A stretch of 64,000 nt of DNA from Bartonella sp. ML70XJBT.G. Lineage in GTDB: Bacteria > Pseudomonadota > Alphaproteobacteria > Rhizobiales > Rhizobiaceae. The position numbers were made by a program, and so were the translations under genes. Shown piece after piece: positions 1-10,792 of the stretch. Each line of letters begins with the position of its first letter. The first letter of the stretch is position 1. The notes under the pieces were generated by a model, which saw nothing but the letters and a program-made list of their open reading frames with translations, searched no databases and was not told where the DNA came from. Location: positions 33,672 to 97,671 of the forward strand of contig NZ_JAQITA010000009.1 of the NCBI RefSeq assembly GCF_028618575.1. Direction: 5' to 3'.

Positions 1-952
1 AGCAAAGCGAAAATATGGTTCGGATAAGCCTGATTTACGGAATCCGATTATTATGGAGGATGTCTCACAGCATTTTTATGATTCTGGTTTTAAAGTTTTT
101 GCGCATATTTTAGCGAATGATAAAAATGCACGAGTGTGGGCTATTCCAGCTAAAACGGGTGGAAGTCGTGCTTTTTGTGATCGTATGAATGGCTGGGCAC
201 AAGGTGAGGGACAGCCTGGGCTTGGTTATATTTTCTGGCGTGAAGAGCAAGGAAAATTTGAAGGGGCTGGTCCTATTGCCAAAAATATTGGCGAGCAAAG
301 GACTGAAGCACTTCGTATGCAGCTTGGTCTTGAAAGTGGTGATGCCTGTTTTTTTGTGGCAGGAGATCCAAAGAAATTTGCATCTTTTGCCGGTGCAGCA
401 CGCACAAGAGTAGGGGAAGAATTAAATCTTGTTGATCGAGATTCTTTCTCTTTAGCATGGATTGTTGATTTTCCATTTTTTGAATGGAATGAAGATGAGA
501 AAAAACTTGATTTTGCACATAATCCTTTTTCTATGCCGCAAGGGGGAGAGGATGCTCTTGAGTGTCAAGATCCTCTCACGCTTAAAGCATTTCAGTATGA
601 TCTTGTTTGTAATGGTTATGAGATTGCATCGGGTGGAATTCGTAATCATTCACCAGAAATGATGCTTAAAGTTTTTAATCTTGTTGGTCTTTCCAAAGAG
701 GTGGTAGAAGATCGTTTTGGTGCTCTTTATCGTGCATTTCATTATGGAGCTCCACCCCATGGTGGTATGGCGGCTGGTATTGATCGTATTATTATGCTTT
801 TACAAGGCGTTAAAAATTTACGTGAGGTTGCTTTATTTCCTATGAATCAGCAAGCCTTTGATCTTTTGATGGGGGCGCCGTCTGATGTCTCTTCTGCACA
901 ATTACGTGATTTAGGGATACGAATGGCTCCTATTAACAAAAATAGTTCATGA
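1..952 (+). CDS. aspS: aspartyl-tRNA synthetase, C-terminal part (5' truncated by window edge)
   Basis: This is the C-terminal part of a class II aspartyl-tRNA synthetase, which charges tRNA-Asp (possibly also tRNA-Asn) in the cytoplasm. The frame is open from base 2 and reads [11 protein letters not shown] before the first in-frame ATG at 53, so that ATG is internal and the true start lies upstream of the window. About 316 residues are visible. They cover the bacterial GAD insertion domain and the second half of the catalytic domain, with the aspartate-recognition stretch around NPFSMPQ and class II motif 3 (GIDRIIMLL) near the end. The gene ends in TGA and is followed by about 1 kb without a convincing gene. 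The family assignment is secure; whether the enzyme is discriminating cannot be judged from this fragment. Confidence 0.96.
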   Translation, partial: AKRKYGSDKPDLRNPIIMEDVSQHFYDSGFKVFAHILANDKNARVWAIPAKTGGSRAFCDRMNGWAQGEGQPGLGYIFWREEQGKFEGAGPIAKNIGEQRTEALRMQLGLESGDACFFVAGDPKKFASFAGAARTRVGEELNLVDRDSFSLAWIVDFPFFEWNEDEKKLDFAHNPFSMPQGGEDALECQDPLTLKAFQYDLVCNGYEIASGGIRNHSPEMMLKVFNLVGLSKEVVEDRFGALYRAFHYGAPPHGGMAAGIDRIIMLLQGVKNLREVALFPMNQQAFDLLMGAPSDVSSAQLRDLGIRMAPINKNSS

Positions 953-1102
953 AATTGATTTTGGATTTTTAGCAGTTTTCTCTCTACAGTGAAGTTTTAA
1001 GATTCTTAGTGTATGTGTATATGTTGTTTATAAAGCTTAAGGCTATACTGCATTTGCATTTTTTTACATTGTAGAAAAGGGCAGTTATTTTAGTGTTTAT
1101 AA

Positions 1103-1136
1103 GCATAATGCGATGTTTAATAGCATTGCATTATGC
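1103..1136. repeat. 13-bp inverted repeat / hairpin
   Basis: GCATAATGCGATG (1103-1115) and CATTGCATTATGC (1124-1136) are complementary over 13 bp with a single G-T position, around an 8-base loop. No run of T follows on either side, so it is not a typical intrinsic terminator. It could be a protein-binding palindrome or a weak end signal for the aspS transcript, whose stop codon is 150 bp upstream. Confidence 0.6.
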
Positions 1137-1450
1137 GAACAAACTTCATACTATCCATGATAGAAACGAAATATTATTTTTGTCCGATTGTATTCCAAAA
1201 CAGTATTATTTGAGATCATGATATAAGGTACTTAATGCTCTATACATTGAGTTTTTTTGTTAGCAATAGAGATAAATATTGAAGGTGGCTTTTGCTCTTA
1301 GAGTCTATGAAGAGAAGTGCACGGAGGATAGCTAAGGGGCATTTGCTACAAAAGCAGAATTGTTTACCAAAATGGTGTTCATAGTAATCTTTGTTTTTAG
1401 GCAGTAAGAGGTCAAGCATATTCAATAGCTATAAGGTTTTAGAGTTTAGC

Positions 1451-1709
1451 AACAAGTCGGTACTATCGTTGTTTGTCAGAACTTCCCAATATTGCGACAT
1501 CTCTTGTCCCTGAGAGGGTTTATATAAGAGGCATTTCTTTTTTACAATTTTTATCCACATGCTCATCCCACGTGTCATTTGCAAAAGAATGCTTTTATTG
1601 ATTCACCATGAATAGATTTGCAATGAGAGAATCTTACTATATTTTAATTTTCTTATTTTGTTAGCAAAACAGTGAATTATCATTATAAATTAATGCGTTG
1701 TAGGTATTG
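1451..1709. repeat. diverged dispersed repeat, copy 1
   Basis: This stretch aligns along its length with 24464-24731 in the same orientation. Shared blocks include AACAAG at the left end, ACAATTTTTATCCACA (from 1544 and 24562), CTCATCCC, AATGAGAGAATCTTA and ATTATAAAT towards the right end. Both copies lie in gene-poor DNA. Neither encodes a protein I recognise, so this looks like two decayed copies of one ancestral element or duplicated segment. Confidence 0.6.
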
Positions 1710-1946
1710 TTAGACTTTCAGAAAAATTAGGCTGAATATATTCAGGATTTCTATATGGCTTTTTAGAAAAAGTTTAGAGTATGCGTATAACTTTTTCAAA
1801 TTGATATAATTTTCTGTTCATGTTTTAATCGTCCTGTTTATTTTTATATAGTCGATTTTCAATAACAATAGTCGGCTCATAAAAGATTATACTCAAAATC
1901 TTATGGAATAATTGCTCATTATTTTGGGAATTGTTGTCCTTATGTT

Positions 1947-4196
1947 ATGTCTGATAAAATGAATTTACCTTTTGATAAAGAACATATTGAGCCAATAGAG
2001 TTACGTTCTGCTTTACAAGAGCGTTATTTAGCTTATGCGCTTTCTACTATTATGCACCGCGCGTTACCGGATGTCCGTGATGGTTTAAAACCTGTGCATC
2101 GACGCATTGTCCATGCTATGCGTTTACTCAAGCTTAATCCAGGGCAGTCTTATGCCAAATGCGCACGGATTGTTGGCGATGTGATGGGAAAATTTCATCC
2201 CCATGGTGATGCCTCTATTTATGATGCATTGGTGCGTTTGGCTCAGAGTTTTGCTGTTCGTTATCCATTGGTGGATGGACAAGGAAATTTTGGTAATATT
2301 GATGGTGATAATGCTGCTGCTATGCGTTATACGGAAGCACGTATGACTGAAGTGGCTGCGTTGCTGCTTGAGGGGATTAATGAAAATGCTATTGATTTTC
2401 GTTTAACCTATAATGAAGAAGATGAAGAACCAGTTGTTTTACCTGGAGCTTTTCCTAATCTTTTAGCAAATGGTTCATCAGGTATTGCTGTTGGTATGGC
2501 GACATCTATCCCACCCCATAATGTTGCGGAGCTTTGTGATGCAGCACTCCATTTGATTGCATATCCCGATGTCAATGATGAGGAATTAAATCGCTTTGTG
2601 CTTGGTCCTGATTTTCCAACAGGTGGTATTTTAGTTGAACCTAAAAAGAGTATTGAGGAATCTTATCGTGTTGGGCGTGGATTTTTTCGCTTGCGTTCAC
2701 GTTGGCATCAGGAAACTGGCAGTCGTGGTTCTTATGTGATTGTTGTGACCGAAATTCCCTATCAAGTTCAAAAGTCACGCCTTATTGAAAAAACAGCAGA
2801 ATTGCTCCTTGCGCGGCGCTTACCAATGCTTGAAGATATTCAAGATGAATCGGCAGAAGATATCCGCATTGTGCTTATTCCTAAAAATCGTACTGTTGAT
2901 CCTGAACTCCTTATGGAGTCTCTTTTTAAATTGACTGATTTTGAAGTAAGATTTCCTCTTAATTTGAATGTTTTATCTTCTGGAAAAATACCCAATGTTC
3001 TTTCTCTGCGTGAAAGTTTACAGCAATGGCTCCAACATCGCCAAGAAGTGCTTGTTCGCCGTTCTCATTATAGGCTTGATCAAATTGATTGCCGATTAGA
3101 AATTCTTCATGGATATCTCATCGCATATTTGAATCTTGATGAGGTAATTCAGATTATTCGTGAAGAGGATGAACCAAAAAAGAAGCTCATCGACCGTTTT
3201 CAATTAACAGAAAATCAAGCTGAGGCGATTCTTAATATGCGTTTGCGTTCTTTACGTAAGCTTGAAGAATTTGAAATTCGTAAGGAATTTGAAAATTTGC
3301 GTGCTGAAAAAGAAAAACTGCAGAATTTGTTAGCCTCTCGTGTAAAGCAGTGGAAAGTGATTTCAGAGGAAATCATAAAGGTTCGTAAAATTTTTAGTCC
3401 TGATACTCTTTTGGGAAAAAGACGTACGACATTTGAGGAGGCACCAAAGCGTGATATTGATGATATTCACCAAGCGATGATCGAAAAAGAACCAGTTACG
3501 ATTGTCATTTCTGAGAAGGGCTGGATGCGCGCTTTAAAAGGACATCTTAGTGATTATAACGCGCTTTCGTTCAAAGAAGGGGATTGTTTGAAGTTAGCTT
3601 TTCCAGCATTCACTACAGATAAAATTATTGTAGTAAGTACGGGGGGAAAGTTTTTTGCTATTGCTGCAAATAGTTTACCTGGAGGAAGGGGGCATGGTGA
3701 ACCCATTCGCCTTTTAGTTGATATGGATGATGAGCACGATGTTCTGACAGCTTTTGTCTATCATACACAGGAAAAATTGCTTTTAATTTCATCTCATGGA
3801 AATGGTTTCATTGTACCTGCAACCGAAGTGATTGCTAATACACGAAAAGGCAAGCAAATTATGAATGCAAAGTCGCCTGATAAAGTAAGACTCTGTATTC
3901 CAGTAAAAGGTGATCATGTTGCAACAGTTGGTGAAAACCGTAAAATGCTTATTTTTGCCATTGAACAAATACCAGAAATGAGTCGTGGTAAAGGTGTTCG
4001 TCTGCAACGTTACAAAGAGGGCGGTATTGTTGATGCCAAAACCTTTTATTTATCCGAAGGGTTAAGTTGGCAAGATACAGCTGAGCGCTGTTTTAACCGT
4101 CAAGCTGATGATCTTGTTGAGTGGATAGGAATGCGCGCTGGGGTGGGGCGTTTGGTTCCAAAAGGATTTCCAAAATCAGGAAAATTTACGAGTTGA
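1947..4196 (+). CDS. parC: DNA topoisomerase IV subunit A
   Basis: ParC is the DNA-cleaving subunit of topoisomerase IV, which decatenates daughter chromosomes together with ParE. The 749-residue product begins with the winged-helix breakage-reunion domain. The segment [16 protein letters not shown] lies near residues 38-53, and the active-site tyrosine is Y128 in [10 protein letters not shown], preceded by the glycine-rich [12 protein letters not shown] coiled-coil tower follows in the middle, then beta-propeller-like repeats at the C-terminus. The length fits ParC rather than the longer GyrA, and no clear GyrA box is visible. The ATG at 1947 is used; an overlapping ATG at 1942 is out of frame. 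The ribosome binding site is weak (GGGAA at 1926). The gene converges on the exporter gene downstream. Confidence 0.93.
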   Translation: MSDKMNLPFDKEHIEPIELRSALQERYLAYALSTIMHRALPDVRDGLKPVHRRIVHAMRLLKLNPGQSYAKCARIVGDVMGKFHPHGDASIYDALVRLAQSFAVRYPLVDGQGNFGNIDGDNAAAMRYTEARMTEVAALLLEGINENAIDFRLTYNEEDEEPVVLPGAFPNLLANGSSGIAVGMATSIPPHNVAELCDAALHLIAYPDVNDEELNRFVLGPDFPTGGILVEPKKSIEESYRVGRGFFRLRSRWHQETGSRGSYVIVVTEIPYQVQKSRLIEKTAELLLARRLPMLEDIQDESAEDIRIVLIPKNRTVDPELLMESLFKLTDFEVRFPLNLNVLSSGKIPNVLSLRESLQQWLQHRQEVLVRRSHYRLDQIDCRLEILHGYLIAYLNLDEVIQIIREEDEPKKKLIDRFQLTENQAEAILNMRLRSLRKLEEFEIRKEFENLRAEKEKLQNLLASRVKQWKVISEEIIKVRKIFSPDTLLGKRRTTFEEAPKRDIDDIHQAMIEKEPVTIVISEKGWMRALKGHLSDYNALSFKEGDCLKLAFPAFTTDKIIVVSTGGKFFAIAANSLPGGRGHGEPIRLLVDMDDEHDVLTAFVYHTQEKLLLISSHGNGFIVPATEVIANTRKGKQIMNAKSPDKVRLCIPVKGDHVATVGENRKMLIFAIEQIPEMSRGKGVRLQRYKEGGIVDAKTFYLSEGLSWQDTAERCFNRQADDLVEWIGMRAGVGRLVPKGFPKSGKFTS

Positions 4197-4290
4197 ATCA
4201 TCTACCTGATTTATAAAGTATAAACCGTTAAAAAGAACAACTGTATGATTTTCTTACCGTAAGAGTATCATTAACTTTTTTGAGCTGCTT

Positions 4291-5547
4291 CTATTCGTTA
4301 GGATCATGGTGATATTGCCTAAAAAGCTGTCCACGTTCAGCCCATAGAACAAAAAATATGGCGATGATGCTGAGAAAGAAAAATGCTGCTGAATTGGGTA
4401 TCGTTGTTTCATCAAATTGTTGTGCAATGAAAAAACCAAGACTGGTAGCGATAGATGTCTGAAGAAAACCAGATACAGAAGATGCTGTTCCAGCAATTTC
4501 TCCTAAAGATTCGAGAGCAAGTGTATTGAAATTGGCCATAATGCCGCCGCAGGCAAACATCAATATACAAAACAGCAGCATGTAAAAAGGAAAAGGGAGA
4601 ATGCCATTTGTTAAGAGTGAGCCAATAAACCAGATACATGAGGTGATAGAAAAGAGCAAAAGCATGGTGTGTGCGATACGTCGCATGCCAAGGCGTCCAA
4701 CCAATTGAGAATTAAAGAATGATGATAGAGCTTGAAAAGCTGCACCAACAGCAAAGGCAATGGGAAACCAGAGTCCTAGATTATAAATTCCTTCATATGT
4801 TTGCTGCGATGTATTAACAGCGGTAAAAATGCAACCTAAAACAATGGAAGTTGCGAGTGTGTAGCAAAGTGTTGTGCGATTGGTTATGACAACCCATAAG
4901 TTATGTTTGACCGAAGAAAAAGAAAGAGAACGTTGTCTATAAAGAGTTTCAGGCAAGCGTAGTTGAATCCAAATCATCAGTCCAAAACCAATAATTGCCA
5001 TGAAGATAAAGATAATTTGCCAGTTTCCAAACAATAAAATAAATTGTCCTGTTGCCGGTCCAATCATGGGAGCAATCAGAAAAACCATCATAACGATAGA
5101 CATAACTTCTGCCATTTTTCGACCACTATAAAGATCGCGTACAACAGAAACTGTGAGGACGCGCATAGCAGCACCTCCTATACCTTGCAAGATACGTAAA
5201 ATAAGCAATAGAGAAAAGTTGGATACAAAAGCACAACCAATTGCTGTAAAAGCATAAAATGCAAGACCGATAAGAATCAGTTTGCGACGTCCATAACGAT
5301 CACTTATCGGACCAAAAAATATTTGTGTGATACCATAACTTATAAGATAACCAGAAATGATATAATGTTGATCATTTTCATTGAGAACATGCAAGCTGTT
5401 TAAAATATCAGGCATGGCTGGAAGCATAATGTCAACGGCTATAGAATTGATAGCCATGAGCGCACCAATAAGAAGAACAAATTCCTTATAGCCAATTTTT
5501 TTTCTAATCGCATCACGGTGCGTTTGTTCGTCAATTAAATATGACAT
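4291..5547 (-). CDS. MFS drug-efflux transporter, Bcr/CflA type
   Basis: This is a 418-residue inner-membrane transporter of the major facilitator superfamily. It has about twelve hydrophobic segments and the motif-A loop GPISDRYGRRKL at residues 79-90 between TM2 and TM3. The N-terminal pattern (AIDIMLPA-type first helix) and overall length fit the Bcr/CflA H+-antiport drug resistance group, which exports compounds such as bicyclomycin or chloramphenicol. The substrate here is unknown. The start is an ATG after a purine-rich stretch. The gene follows grxD on the same strand, but a hairpin terminator at 5577-5601 separates them, so it is probably transcribed alone. It converges with parC. Confidence 0.88.
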   Translation of the reverse strand: MSYLIDEQTHRDAIRKKIGYKEFVLLIGALMAINSIAVDIMLPAMPDILNSLHVLNENDQHYIISGYLISYGITQIFFGPISDRYGRRKLILIGLAFYAFTAIGCAFVSNFSLLLILRILQGIGGAAMRVLTVSVVRDLYSGRKMAEVMSIVMMVFLIAPMIGPATGQFILLFGNWQIIFIFMAIIGFGLMIWIQLRLPETLYRQRSLSFSSVKHNLWVVITNRTTLCYTLATSIVLGCIFTAVNTSQQTYEGIYNLGLWFPIAFAVGAAFQALSSFFNSQLVGRLGMRRIAHTMLLLFSITSCIWFIGSLLTNGILPFPFYMLLFCILMFACGGIMANFNTLALESLGEIAGTASSVSGFLQTSIATSLGFFIAQQFDETTIPNSAAFFFLSIIAIFFVLWAERGQLFRQYHHDPNE

Positions 5548-5576
5548 AAGGCATCCTTGAAATAAAAATTTCTACT

Positions 5577-5601
5577 GAAAACAGCTCTTTTTAAGAGGCT
5601 G
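5577..5601 (-). terminator. intrinsic terminator downstream of grxD
   Basis: On the minus strand CAGCCTCTT-AAA-AAGAGCTG forms a stem with one bulged C, followed immediately by TTTT. It lies 15 bp past the grxD stop codon and before the exporter gene start. Confidence 0.55.
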
Positions 5602-5615
5602 AAAATGAAAGATAC

Positions 5616-5948
5616 CTATGATTTATTGCAAGGAATATTTTTCTCTTTTAGCAGTTCTTGCAATTCATTATTTTGAAACATTTCTTTCACAATATCACAA
5701 CCACCAACAAACTCACCTTTGATATAGAGTTGTGGAATTGTTGGCCAATTTGAGTAGTCTTTAATTCCTTGACGCAATTCATGAGAAGTTAAGATATTGA
5801 TTCCTTTATAATCTAATCCTAAATAGTCGAGGATTTGAACAACCTGTCCTGAAAATCCGCATTGTGGAGCATCGGGGGTTCCTTTCATGAATAAAACGAC
5901 ATCATTTTCTTTAATTTCGTTGTCAATAAAATCATGAACAGTGGTCAT
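5616..5948 (-). CDS. grxD: monothiol glutaredoxin Grx4 family
   Basis: A 110-residue monothiol glutaredoxin of the Grx4/Grx5 class. It binds a bridging [2Fe-2S] cluster with glutathione and passes it to target proteins in the cytoplasm. The diagnostic CGFS motif is at residues 30-33 in [10 protein letters not shown], preceded by the conserved KGTPDAP loop. The glutathione-binding TIPQLY and GGCDIV segments follow. The length is standard for the single-domain form. The gene lies about 100 bp downstream of bolA on the same strand. Grx4 and BolA form a [2Fe-2S] heterodimer in many bacteria, so the pairing supports a role in iron or Fe-S signalling. A hairpin terminator follows. Confidence 0.95.
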   Translation of the reverse strand: MTTVHDFIDNEIKENDVVLFMKGTPDAPQCGFSGQVVQILDYLGLDYKGINILTSHELRQGIKDYSNWPTIPQLYIKGEFVGGCDIVKEMFQNNELQELLKEKNIPCNKS

Positions 5949-6047
5949 CTTTATTCCTCAATATTGCAGATTTTGTAAATGTATGTTTCACATCCATCCT
6001 ATTTTTTACTCATATTGAGTGAATGAATGCAAGAAGAATTTTAAAAA

Positions 6048-6281
6048 TCATTTGGGAATGTTCGTTTGCAGCATTAACGCATGAAGATCATTTCCCATAT
6101 TGCCTTTAAGAGCATCATAGACCATTTTGTGTTGCTGGACACGGCTTTTTCCGCGAAAACTTTCAGAAGTCACCTCAGCAGCGTAATGCTCTCCATCGCC
6201 AGCTAGATCACGAATTATCACAGTTGCATCGGGAATACCTTCGCGAATAAGTGTTTCAATCGCATGGGCACTCATTGCCAT
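6048..6281 (-). CDS. bolA: BolA family protein (Grx4 partner)
   Basis: A 77-residue BolA-fold protein. It carries the family features H32 in GDGEHYAAEV, the stretch FRGKSRVQQHKMVYDAL, and the invariant C-terminal histidine in DLHALML (H67). BolA proteins of this size partner with CGFS glutaredoxins to hold a [2Fe-2S] cluster and affect iron regulation or Fe-S delivery. A good ribosome binding site (AAGGAG) stands 7-8 bases before the first ATG, which decides the start over the second Met. The grxD gene follows on the same strand and purL precedes it, so it may lie in a purL-bolA-grxD transcript. Confidence 0.93.
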   Translation of the reverse strand: MAMSAHAIETLIREGIPDATVIIRDLAGDGEHYAAEVTSESFRGKSRVQQHKMVYDALKGNMGNDLHALMLQTNIPK

Positions 6282-6345
6282 AATTATTCTCCTTTATTTA
6301 TTCTTTGTTAGAATAACATTAAGCCAAGTAGAGACGAATAACTTT

Positions 6346-8556
6346 TTATTCCTTGCCCATGAATTGCGGAAACCAACTTTCATAAGCTTGTATCAGTTTG
6401 TCTATGGAAAGTGTTAATATCCCCTCTATGTCAAGAGAATCACCCTCAACTCGACCAAGTTCTGTTAAAGAAACTGCGTTTGTTTGTGCGAGTTCTTTAA
6501 GATCGCTAAGGGCATGAGATTTGACGCTTAAAAGATAACGCGCTTGGTCTTCTCCAAAAAGTTCTGCATGGGGTGGCTGTTTGTTGCTTAATTTGATTTT
6601 AATTCCTTTCTCAGCTTTTATGACCATTTCTGCAAGAGCAATGGCTAATCCACCGTCAGAAATATCATGAGCGGCATTAACAAAACCATGATGAATGACA
6701 TCTCGAACAAATTGTCCATGCTTTTTTTCAAGTTGTAAATCTACCTGAGGTGGGGCACCTGTCTCAATATTTAAAATATTACGTGCATAGATTGATTGAC
6801 CTAAATGAGAGCCGCATGCTCCAATCAAAACAATAGTATCTCCATTTTGCATACCACTGATTGTTACCATTTTAGACCAGTCAGCAAGAAGGCCAACACC
6901 AGCAATTGTTGGGGTAGGAAGAATTGCTTCTCCATTGGTTTCATTATAAAGAGAAACATTTCCTGAAACGATAGGGAAGTCGAGAATTCTGCAAGCTTCT
7001 CCTATACCTTTAATGGCGAACACCAATTGTCCCATAATTTCAGGTTTTTCAGGATTACCAAAATTGAGATTATCTGTGGCGGCTAATGGTGTTGCACCTG
7101 TGGTGCTGATATTTCGCCAGCATTCTGCGACGGCTTGTTTTCCCCCTTCATAAGGATCAGCCTCACAATAGCGAGGTGTTACATCAGAAGAAAAAGCAAG
7201 AGCACGTTTGTCATGACTGCTTACACGAACGACTCCAGCATCGCCTCCTGGACGAACAAGCGTATTTCCTTGAATAAGTGTATCATATTGTTCATAAACC
7301 CATCGCCTTGAACTTTGATCAGCAGAATTCAATAATGAGAGAAGTGCATCTCCCAAATTTTCGCCCCTCTCAACGTCTTCTATTTTAAGAAGTGGTGTTT
7401 TTACGGGTTCACTCCAAGGACGATCATAAACAGGCGCTTCATTCCCAAGTTCTTTGATGGGAAGATTGACGACTTCTTCTCCTTGATGAAAGACACGAAA
7501 ACGTAAATCATCGGTTGTTTTTCCAATAATCGAAAAATGAAGTCCCCATTTATGAAAAATTGCTGCGGCTTGCTTTTCTAGCTCTGGTTTCAATATCATG
7601 AGCATGCGTTCTTGGCTTTCAGAAAGCATCATTTCATAGGCTGTCATGTTTTCTTCACGGACGGGCACTTTATCAAGATTAAGTTGTATCCCTAAATCTC
7701 CTTTTGCTCCCATTTCAACCGCAGAAGATGTTAAACCTGCTGCACCCATATCTTGAATAGCAACGACAGCTCTCAGTTCCATGAGTTCTAAGCAAGCTTC
7801 AAGAAGGCATTTTTCTGTAAAAGGATCACCTACTTGAACTGTTGGGCGTTTTTCACTGATTGAATCATCAAATTCGGCAGAAGCCATTTTTGCTCCACCA
7901 ACACCATCACGTCCTGTTTTTGCACCAAGATACACAACAGGAAGTCCTACTCCTTGGGCTTTGGAATAAAAAAGAGAGTCGGTTTTTGCAATACCAGCGA
8001 CAAAAGCGTTTACAAGGATATTGCCATTATAGCGCTTGTCAAAATTGACTTCTCCACCAACGGTTGGGACGCCAAAAGCATTACTATAACCACCTATTCC
8101 AGAAACAACGCCGGAAACAAGATGGCGTGTTCGAGGATGATTGGGAGCTCCAAATCGCAAGGCATTCATAGCTGCAACAGGACGTGCACCCATGGTAAAG
8201 ACATCACGCAAAATGCCACCAACACCTGTTGCTGCCCCTTGATAAGGTTCAATATAGGAGGGATGGTTATGGCTTTCCATTTTGAAAACAACGCATTGAC
8301 CCTCACCAATATCAACGACACCAGCATTCTCACCAGGTCCTTGAATAACACATTTTCCTTCTGTTGGAAGTGTTTTAAGCCATTTTTTGGATGATTTATA
8401 GGAACAATGTTCGTTCCACATTGCCGAAAAAATTCCCAGTTCAGTAAATGTTGGCTCTCTGCCAATTAAGGTCAGGATGTGTTGATATTCATTATCTTTT
8501 AGACCATGTTGGGCAATGAGTTCTGGTGTAATGGCTCTGTTATTGTAAGGATTCAT
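6346..8556 (-). CDS. purL: phosphoribosylformylglycinamidine synthase subunit PurL (small form)
   Basis: PurL is the ATP-dependent synthetase subunit that converts FGAR to FGAM in purine synthesis, using ammonia channelled from PurQ with PurS as the bridging subunit. The product is 736 residues, the size of the small three-component PurL rather than the 1,300-residue fused form. The PurM-like ATP-binding repeats are visible, for example [15 protein letters not shown] near the N-terminus, [23 protein letters not shown] and [17 protein letters not shown] [13 protein letters not shown]. Separate purQ and purS genes lie 292 bp upstream on the same strand, completing the complex. Confidence 0.97.
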   Translation of the reverse strand: MNPYNNRAITPELIAQHGLKDNEYQHILTLIGREPTFTELGIFSAMWNEHCSYKSSKKWLKTLPTEGKCVIQGPGENAGVVDIGEGQCVVFKMESHNHPSYIEPYQGAATGVGGILRDVFTMGARPVAAMNALRFGAPNHPRTRHLVSGVVSGIGGYSNAFGVPTVGGEVNFDKRYNGNILVNAFVAGIAKTDSLFYSKAQGVGLPVVYLGAKTGRDGVGGAKMASAEFDDSISEKRPTVQVGDPFTEKCLLEACLELMELRAVVAIQDMGAAGLTSSAVEMGAKGDLGIQLNLDKVPVREENMTAYEMMLSESQERMLMILKPELEKQAAAIFHKWGLHFSIIGKTTDDLRFRVFHQGEEVVNLPIKELGNEAPVYDRPWSEPVKTPLLKIEDVERGENLGDALLSLLNSADQSSRRWVYEQYDTLIQGNTLVRPGGDAGVVRVSSHDKRALAFSSDVTPRYCEADPYEGGKQAVAECWRNISTTGATPLAATDNLNFGNPEKPEIMGQLVFAIKGIGEACRILDFPIVSGNVSLYNETNGEAILPTPTIAGVGLLADWSKMVTISGMQNGDTIVLIGACGSHLGQSIYARNILNIETGAPPQVDLQLEKKHGQFVRDVIHHGFVNAAHDISDGGLAIALAEMVIKAEKGIKIKLSNKQPPHAELFGEDQARYLLSVKSHALSDLKELAQTNAVSLTELGRVEGDSLDIEGILTLSIDKLIQAYESWFPQFMGKE

Positions 8557-8848
8557 GATTTTTTATCCATCAAATTAATCAAGATTTAGCATCTTTATTA
8601 TTTTAAATCGAGCAGTTTCGGTCATAAATGACTTTATCGGTTTGATAAGGCAGCGTTTTATAAATCCTAAACGGAAATGCTGGTTATTGGCCCTTGTTAT
8701 TAAGGGTTTTTGAATAAATCTTTGTATGTTTTTAAAAGGATACTCCGTTGTGTTTGTAAAAATATTTTATTGGTCAATTTGTCGTATGGGAAAATGACAC
8801 AGATTTTTGACTTTAACACAGTGAGGCAGCATAAAATCTTCTTTGTTA

Positions 8849-9520
8849 TTATCCATTTGTCAATTCTAAAACACTTTGAAAAAGCAAACGGCCATCAGTA
8901 CCACCGTGTGCTTGTTCAATAAAATTTTCAGGATGAGGCATCATACCAAGAATATTACCAGTCTTATTGATGATACCGGCAATGTCTTTTATCGAACCGT
9001 TAGGATTTGTATTTTCTGCATAGCGAAAAACAATTTGATCATCGTCTTCTATTTGTTTTAATGTCTCACTGTCGACGAAATAATTCCCATCGTGATGTGC
9101 AACAGGACAACGAATAATTTGCCCTTTGGAATAATAGCGAGAAAATTTTGTATTGGCATTTACCACTTCAAGTTTTACTTCACGACAAACAAATTTTAAT
9201 GAAGTATTACGCATTAAAGTGCCGGGTAATAAACCAGCTTCCAATAAAATTTGAAATCCATTACATACGCCAATAACGATAACACCTTTTTCTGCTTTTT
9301 CACGCACAGCTTGCAAAACAGGGGTTCGTGCACCAATCGCTCCACATCTTAAATAGTCCCCATAAGAAAAACCACCAGGAATAACAATAATATCTACATC
9401 CGGAATTGTTGTTTCTGTTTGCCAAATTTTTAATGGCTCGATTCCTGTTATATGGCGTAATGCTGCAATCATATCCTGATCGCGATTTAATCCAGGTAAT
9501 TGAATAATAGCAGTTTTCAT
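8849..9520 (-). CDS. purQ: phosphoribosylformylglycinamidine synthase glutaminase subunit PurQ
   Basis: PurQ is a class I glutamine amidotransferase that releases ammonia from glutamine for PurL. The nucleophile cysteine is C86 in [11 protein letters not shown], with the partner His-Glu in [10 protein letters not shown] near the C-terminus. I place the start at the ATG at 9520 (223 residues, [10 protein letters not shown]...), preceded by GGGGT. An in-frame GTG directly after the purS stop at 9532 would add four residues and is less likely. The gene follows purS almost without gap, so the two are co-transcribed. Confidence 0.95.
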   Translation of the reverse strand: MKTAIIQLPGLNRDQDMIAALRHITGIEPLKIWQTETTIPDVDIIVIPGGFSYGDYLRCGAIGARTPVLQAVREKAEKGVIVIGVCNGFQILLEAGLLPGTLMRNTSLKFVCREVKLEVVNANTKFSRYYSKGQIIRCPVAHHDGNYFVDSETLKQIEDDDQIVFRYAENTNPNGSIKDIAGIINKTGNILGMMPHPENFIEQAHGGTDGRLLFQSVLELTNG

Positions 9521-9532
9521 GAAAGACCCCAC

Positions 9533-9772
9533 TTACAGAAGCTCTATAGTGCAGTCTTCAATGACGGTATTTGCCAGTAATTCTTTACACATTTCCTCAA
9601 GTTTTTGCGTTGCAGTTTCAGAAGGCTGATCATCGAGCACAACATCAAAAATTTTTCCTTGGCGAACGGAATGAATGCCTTTGAACGCTAAACTTTTTAA
9701 AGCACATACAATCGCTTCTCCTTGTGGGTCAAGGACACTGTTTTTCAAAGTCACTGTAACACGTGCTTTCAT
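9533..9772 (-). CDS. purS: phosphoribosylformylglycinamidine synthase subunit PurS
   Basis: PurS is a small (79-residue) subunit that holds PurQ and PurL together in the three-component FGAM synthase. The sequence shows the family's opening KARVTVTLKNSVLDPQGEA and the conserved VRQGKIFDVVLD segment. The ribosome binding site AGGAGATAAAAA precedes the ATG. It sits between purC and purQ with purQ starting within 12 bases of its stop, the usual arrangement purC-purS-purQ. Confidence 0.96.
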   Translation of the reverse strand: MKARVTVTLKNSVLDPQGEAIVCALKSLAFKGIHSVRQGKIFDVVLDDQPSETATQKLEEMCKELLANTVIEDCTIELL

Positions 9773-9850
9773 TTTTTATCTCCTGTTGCTAAAGGTCCTC
9801 TCCTTAAAGAGGTCCATTTGCCAATATTAAAGGAAGGTGATTTCATGTCA

Positions 9851-10618
9851 CTATTTTACTAACACTGGACCAGTTGGTCGTGGAGGTTCATTCTCATTGA
9901 TAATGCCAAGGCGTTTTGCTACTTCTTGATAAGCGTTAATAAGTCCGCCCATATCACGCCGAAAACGATCTTTATCCATTTTTTCTCGCGTTTGCATATC
10001 CCATAACCTTGCAGAATCAGGTGAGATTTCATCAGCAAGAACAATGCGCATTGTTTCATCTTCCCATAGGCGACCAAATTCCATTTTGAAATCAATAAGC
10101 TGAATGTTAACACCTGCAAAAAGCCCAGAAAGAAAATCATTAATACGAATCGAAAGTTGCATAATATCTTCTATTTCTTGGGGAACGGCCCAGCCAAAGG
10201 CAGTGATATGTTCTTCCGTTACCATTGGATCATCTAGAGAATCATTCTTATAGTAAAATTCAATAATGGACTGCGAAAGGGCCGTTCCTTCTTCCAATCC
10301 CAAACGCTTGGCAAGTGAACCAGCAGCAACGTTACGAACCACAACTTCCAATGGAATAATTTCAACGGCTTTAATGAGCTGTTCACGCATATTTATGCGC
10401 TTGATAAAATGTGTCGGGATACCCAAACGGCTAAGATGGCTAAAGATATGTTCCGAAATACGGTTATTTAAAACTCCTTTTCCGTCGATAATTTCATGTT
10501 TTTTGGCATTAAAGGCAGTTGCGTCATCTTTAAAAAATTGAATATAGGTTCCTGGTTCAGGTCCTTCATATAAAATTTTAGCCTTGCCTTCATAAATACG
10601 GTGGCGACGATTCATCAT
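9851..10618 (-). CDS. purC: phosphoribosylaminoimidazole-succinocarboxamide synthase
   Basis: SAICAR synthetase joins CAIR and aspartate using ATP, a middle step of purine synthesis. The 255-residue product shows the family opening [21 protein letters not shown], the ATP-site stretch [18 protein letters not shown], the [14 protein letters not shown] motif and [11 protein letters not shown]. Two adjacent Met codons open the frame; the second gives the more usual 254 residues. It lies upstream of purS on the same strand with a 78-bp gap that includes a small hairpin. Confidence 0.96.
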   Translation of the reverse strand: MMNRRHRIYEGKAKILYEGPEPGTYIQFFKDDATAFNAKKHEIIDGKGVLNNRISEHIFSHLSRLGIPTHFIKRINMREQLIKAVEIIPLEVVVRNVAAGSLAKRLGLEEGTALSQSIIEFYYKNDSLDDPMVTEEHITAFGWAVPQEIEDIMQLSIRINDFLSGLFAGVNIQLIDFKMEFGRLWEDETMRIVLADEISPDSARLWDMQTREKMDKDRFRRDMGGLINAYQEVAKRLGIINENEPPRPTGPVLVK

Positions 10619-10792
10619 GATTCTCTATTGATTTGAGAGGTTTTAATAACACTGATAAGTAATACTATCCTAATTGGCAGAAATTCTCAATGATTGCTAT
10701 AGCACTTCTGATATTTTTTGTCATTGGAACTTTGAGCAAAGAGTCATGGAACTACAAATATAGAGAAGGTGAAGGCAATTATCTCTCTTTCA

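Larger units (their letters stand above)
953..1946. other. gene-poor intergenic region between aspS and parC
   Basis: About 1 kb of AT-rich DNA with no credible gene. The only open frame of note (minus strand, about 61 codons near 1240-1425) matches nothing I recognise and has no good ribosome binding site. The stretch holds a 13-bp hairpin at 1103-1136 and one copy of a diverged dispersed repeat at 1451-1709. It looks like decayed sequence. Confidence 0.6.

Noticed and set aside
1240..1425. 61-codon minus-strand open frame after aspS
   Set aside because: Not recognised, no ribosome binding site, and adjacent to the diverged repeat; treated as chance.
8691..8711. CCCTT/AAGGG hairpin followed by TTTTT between purQ and purL
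   Set aside because: The T-run is on the plus strand where there is no gene to terminate; on the minus strand, which carries the pur genes, it lacks a T-tail.
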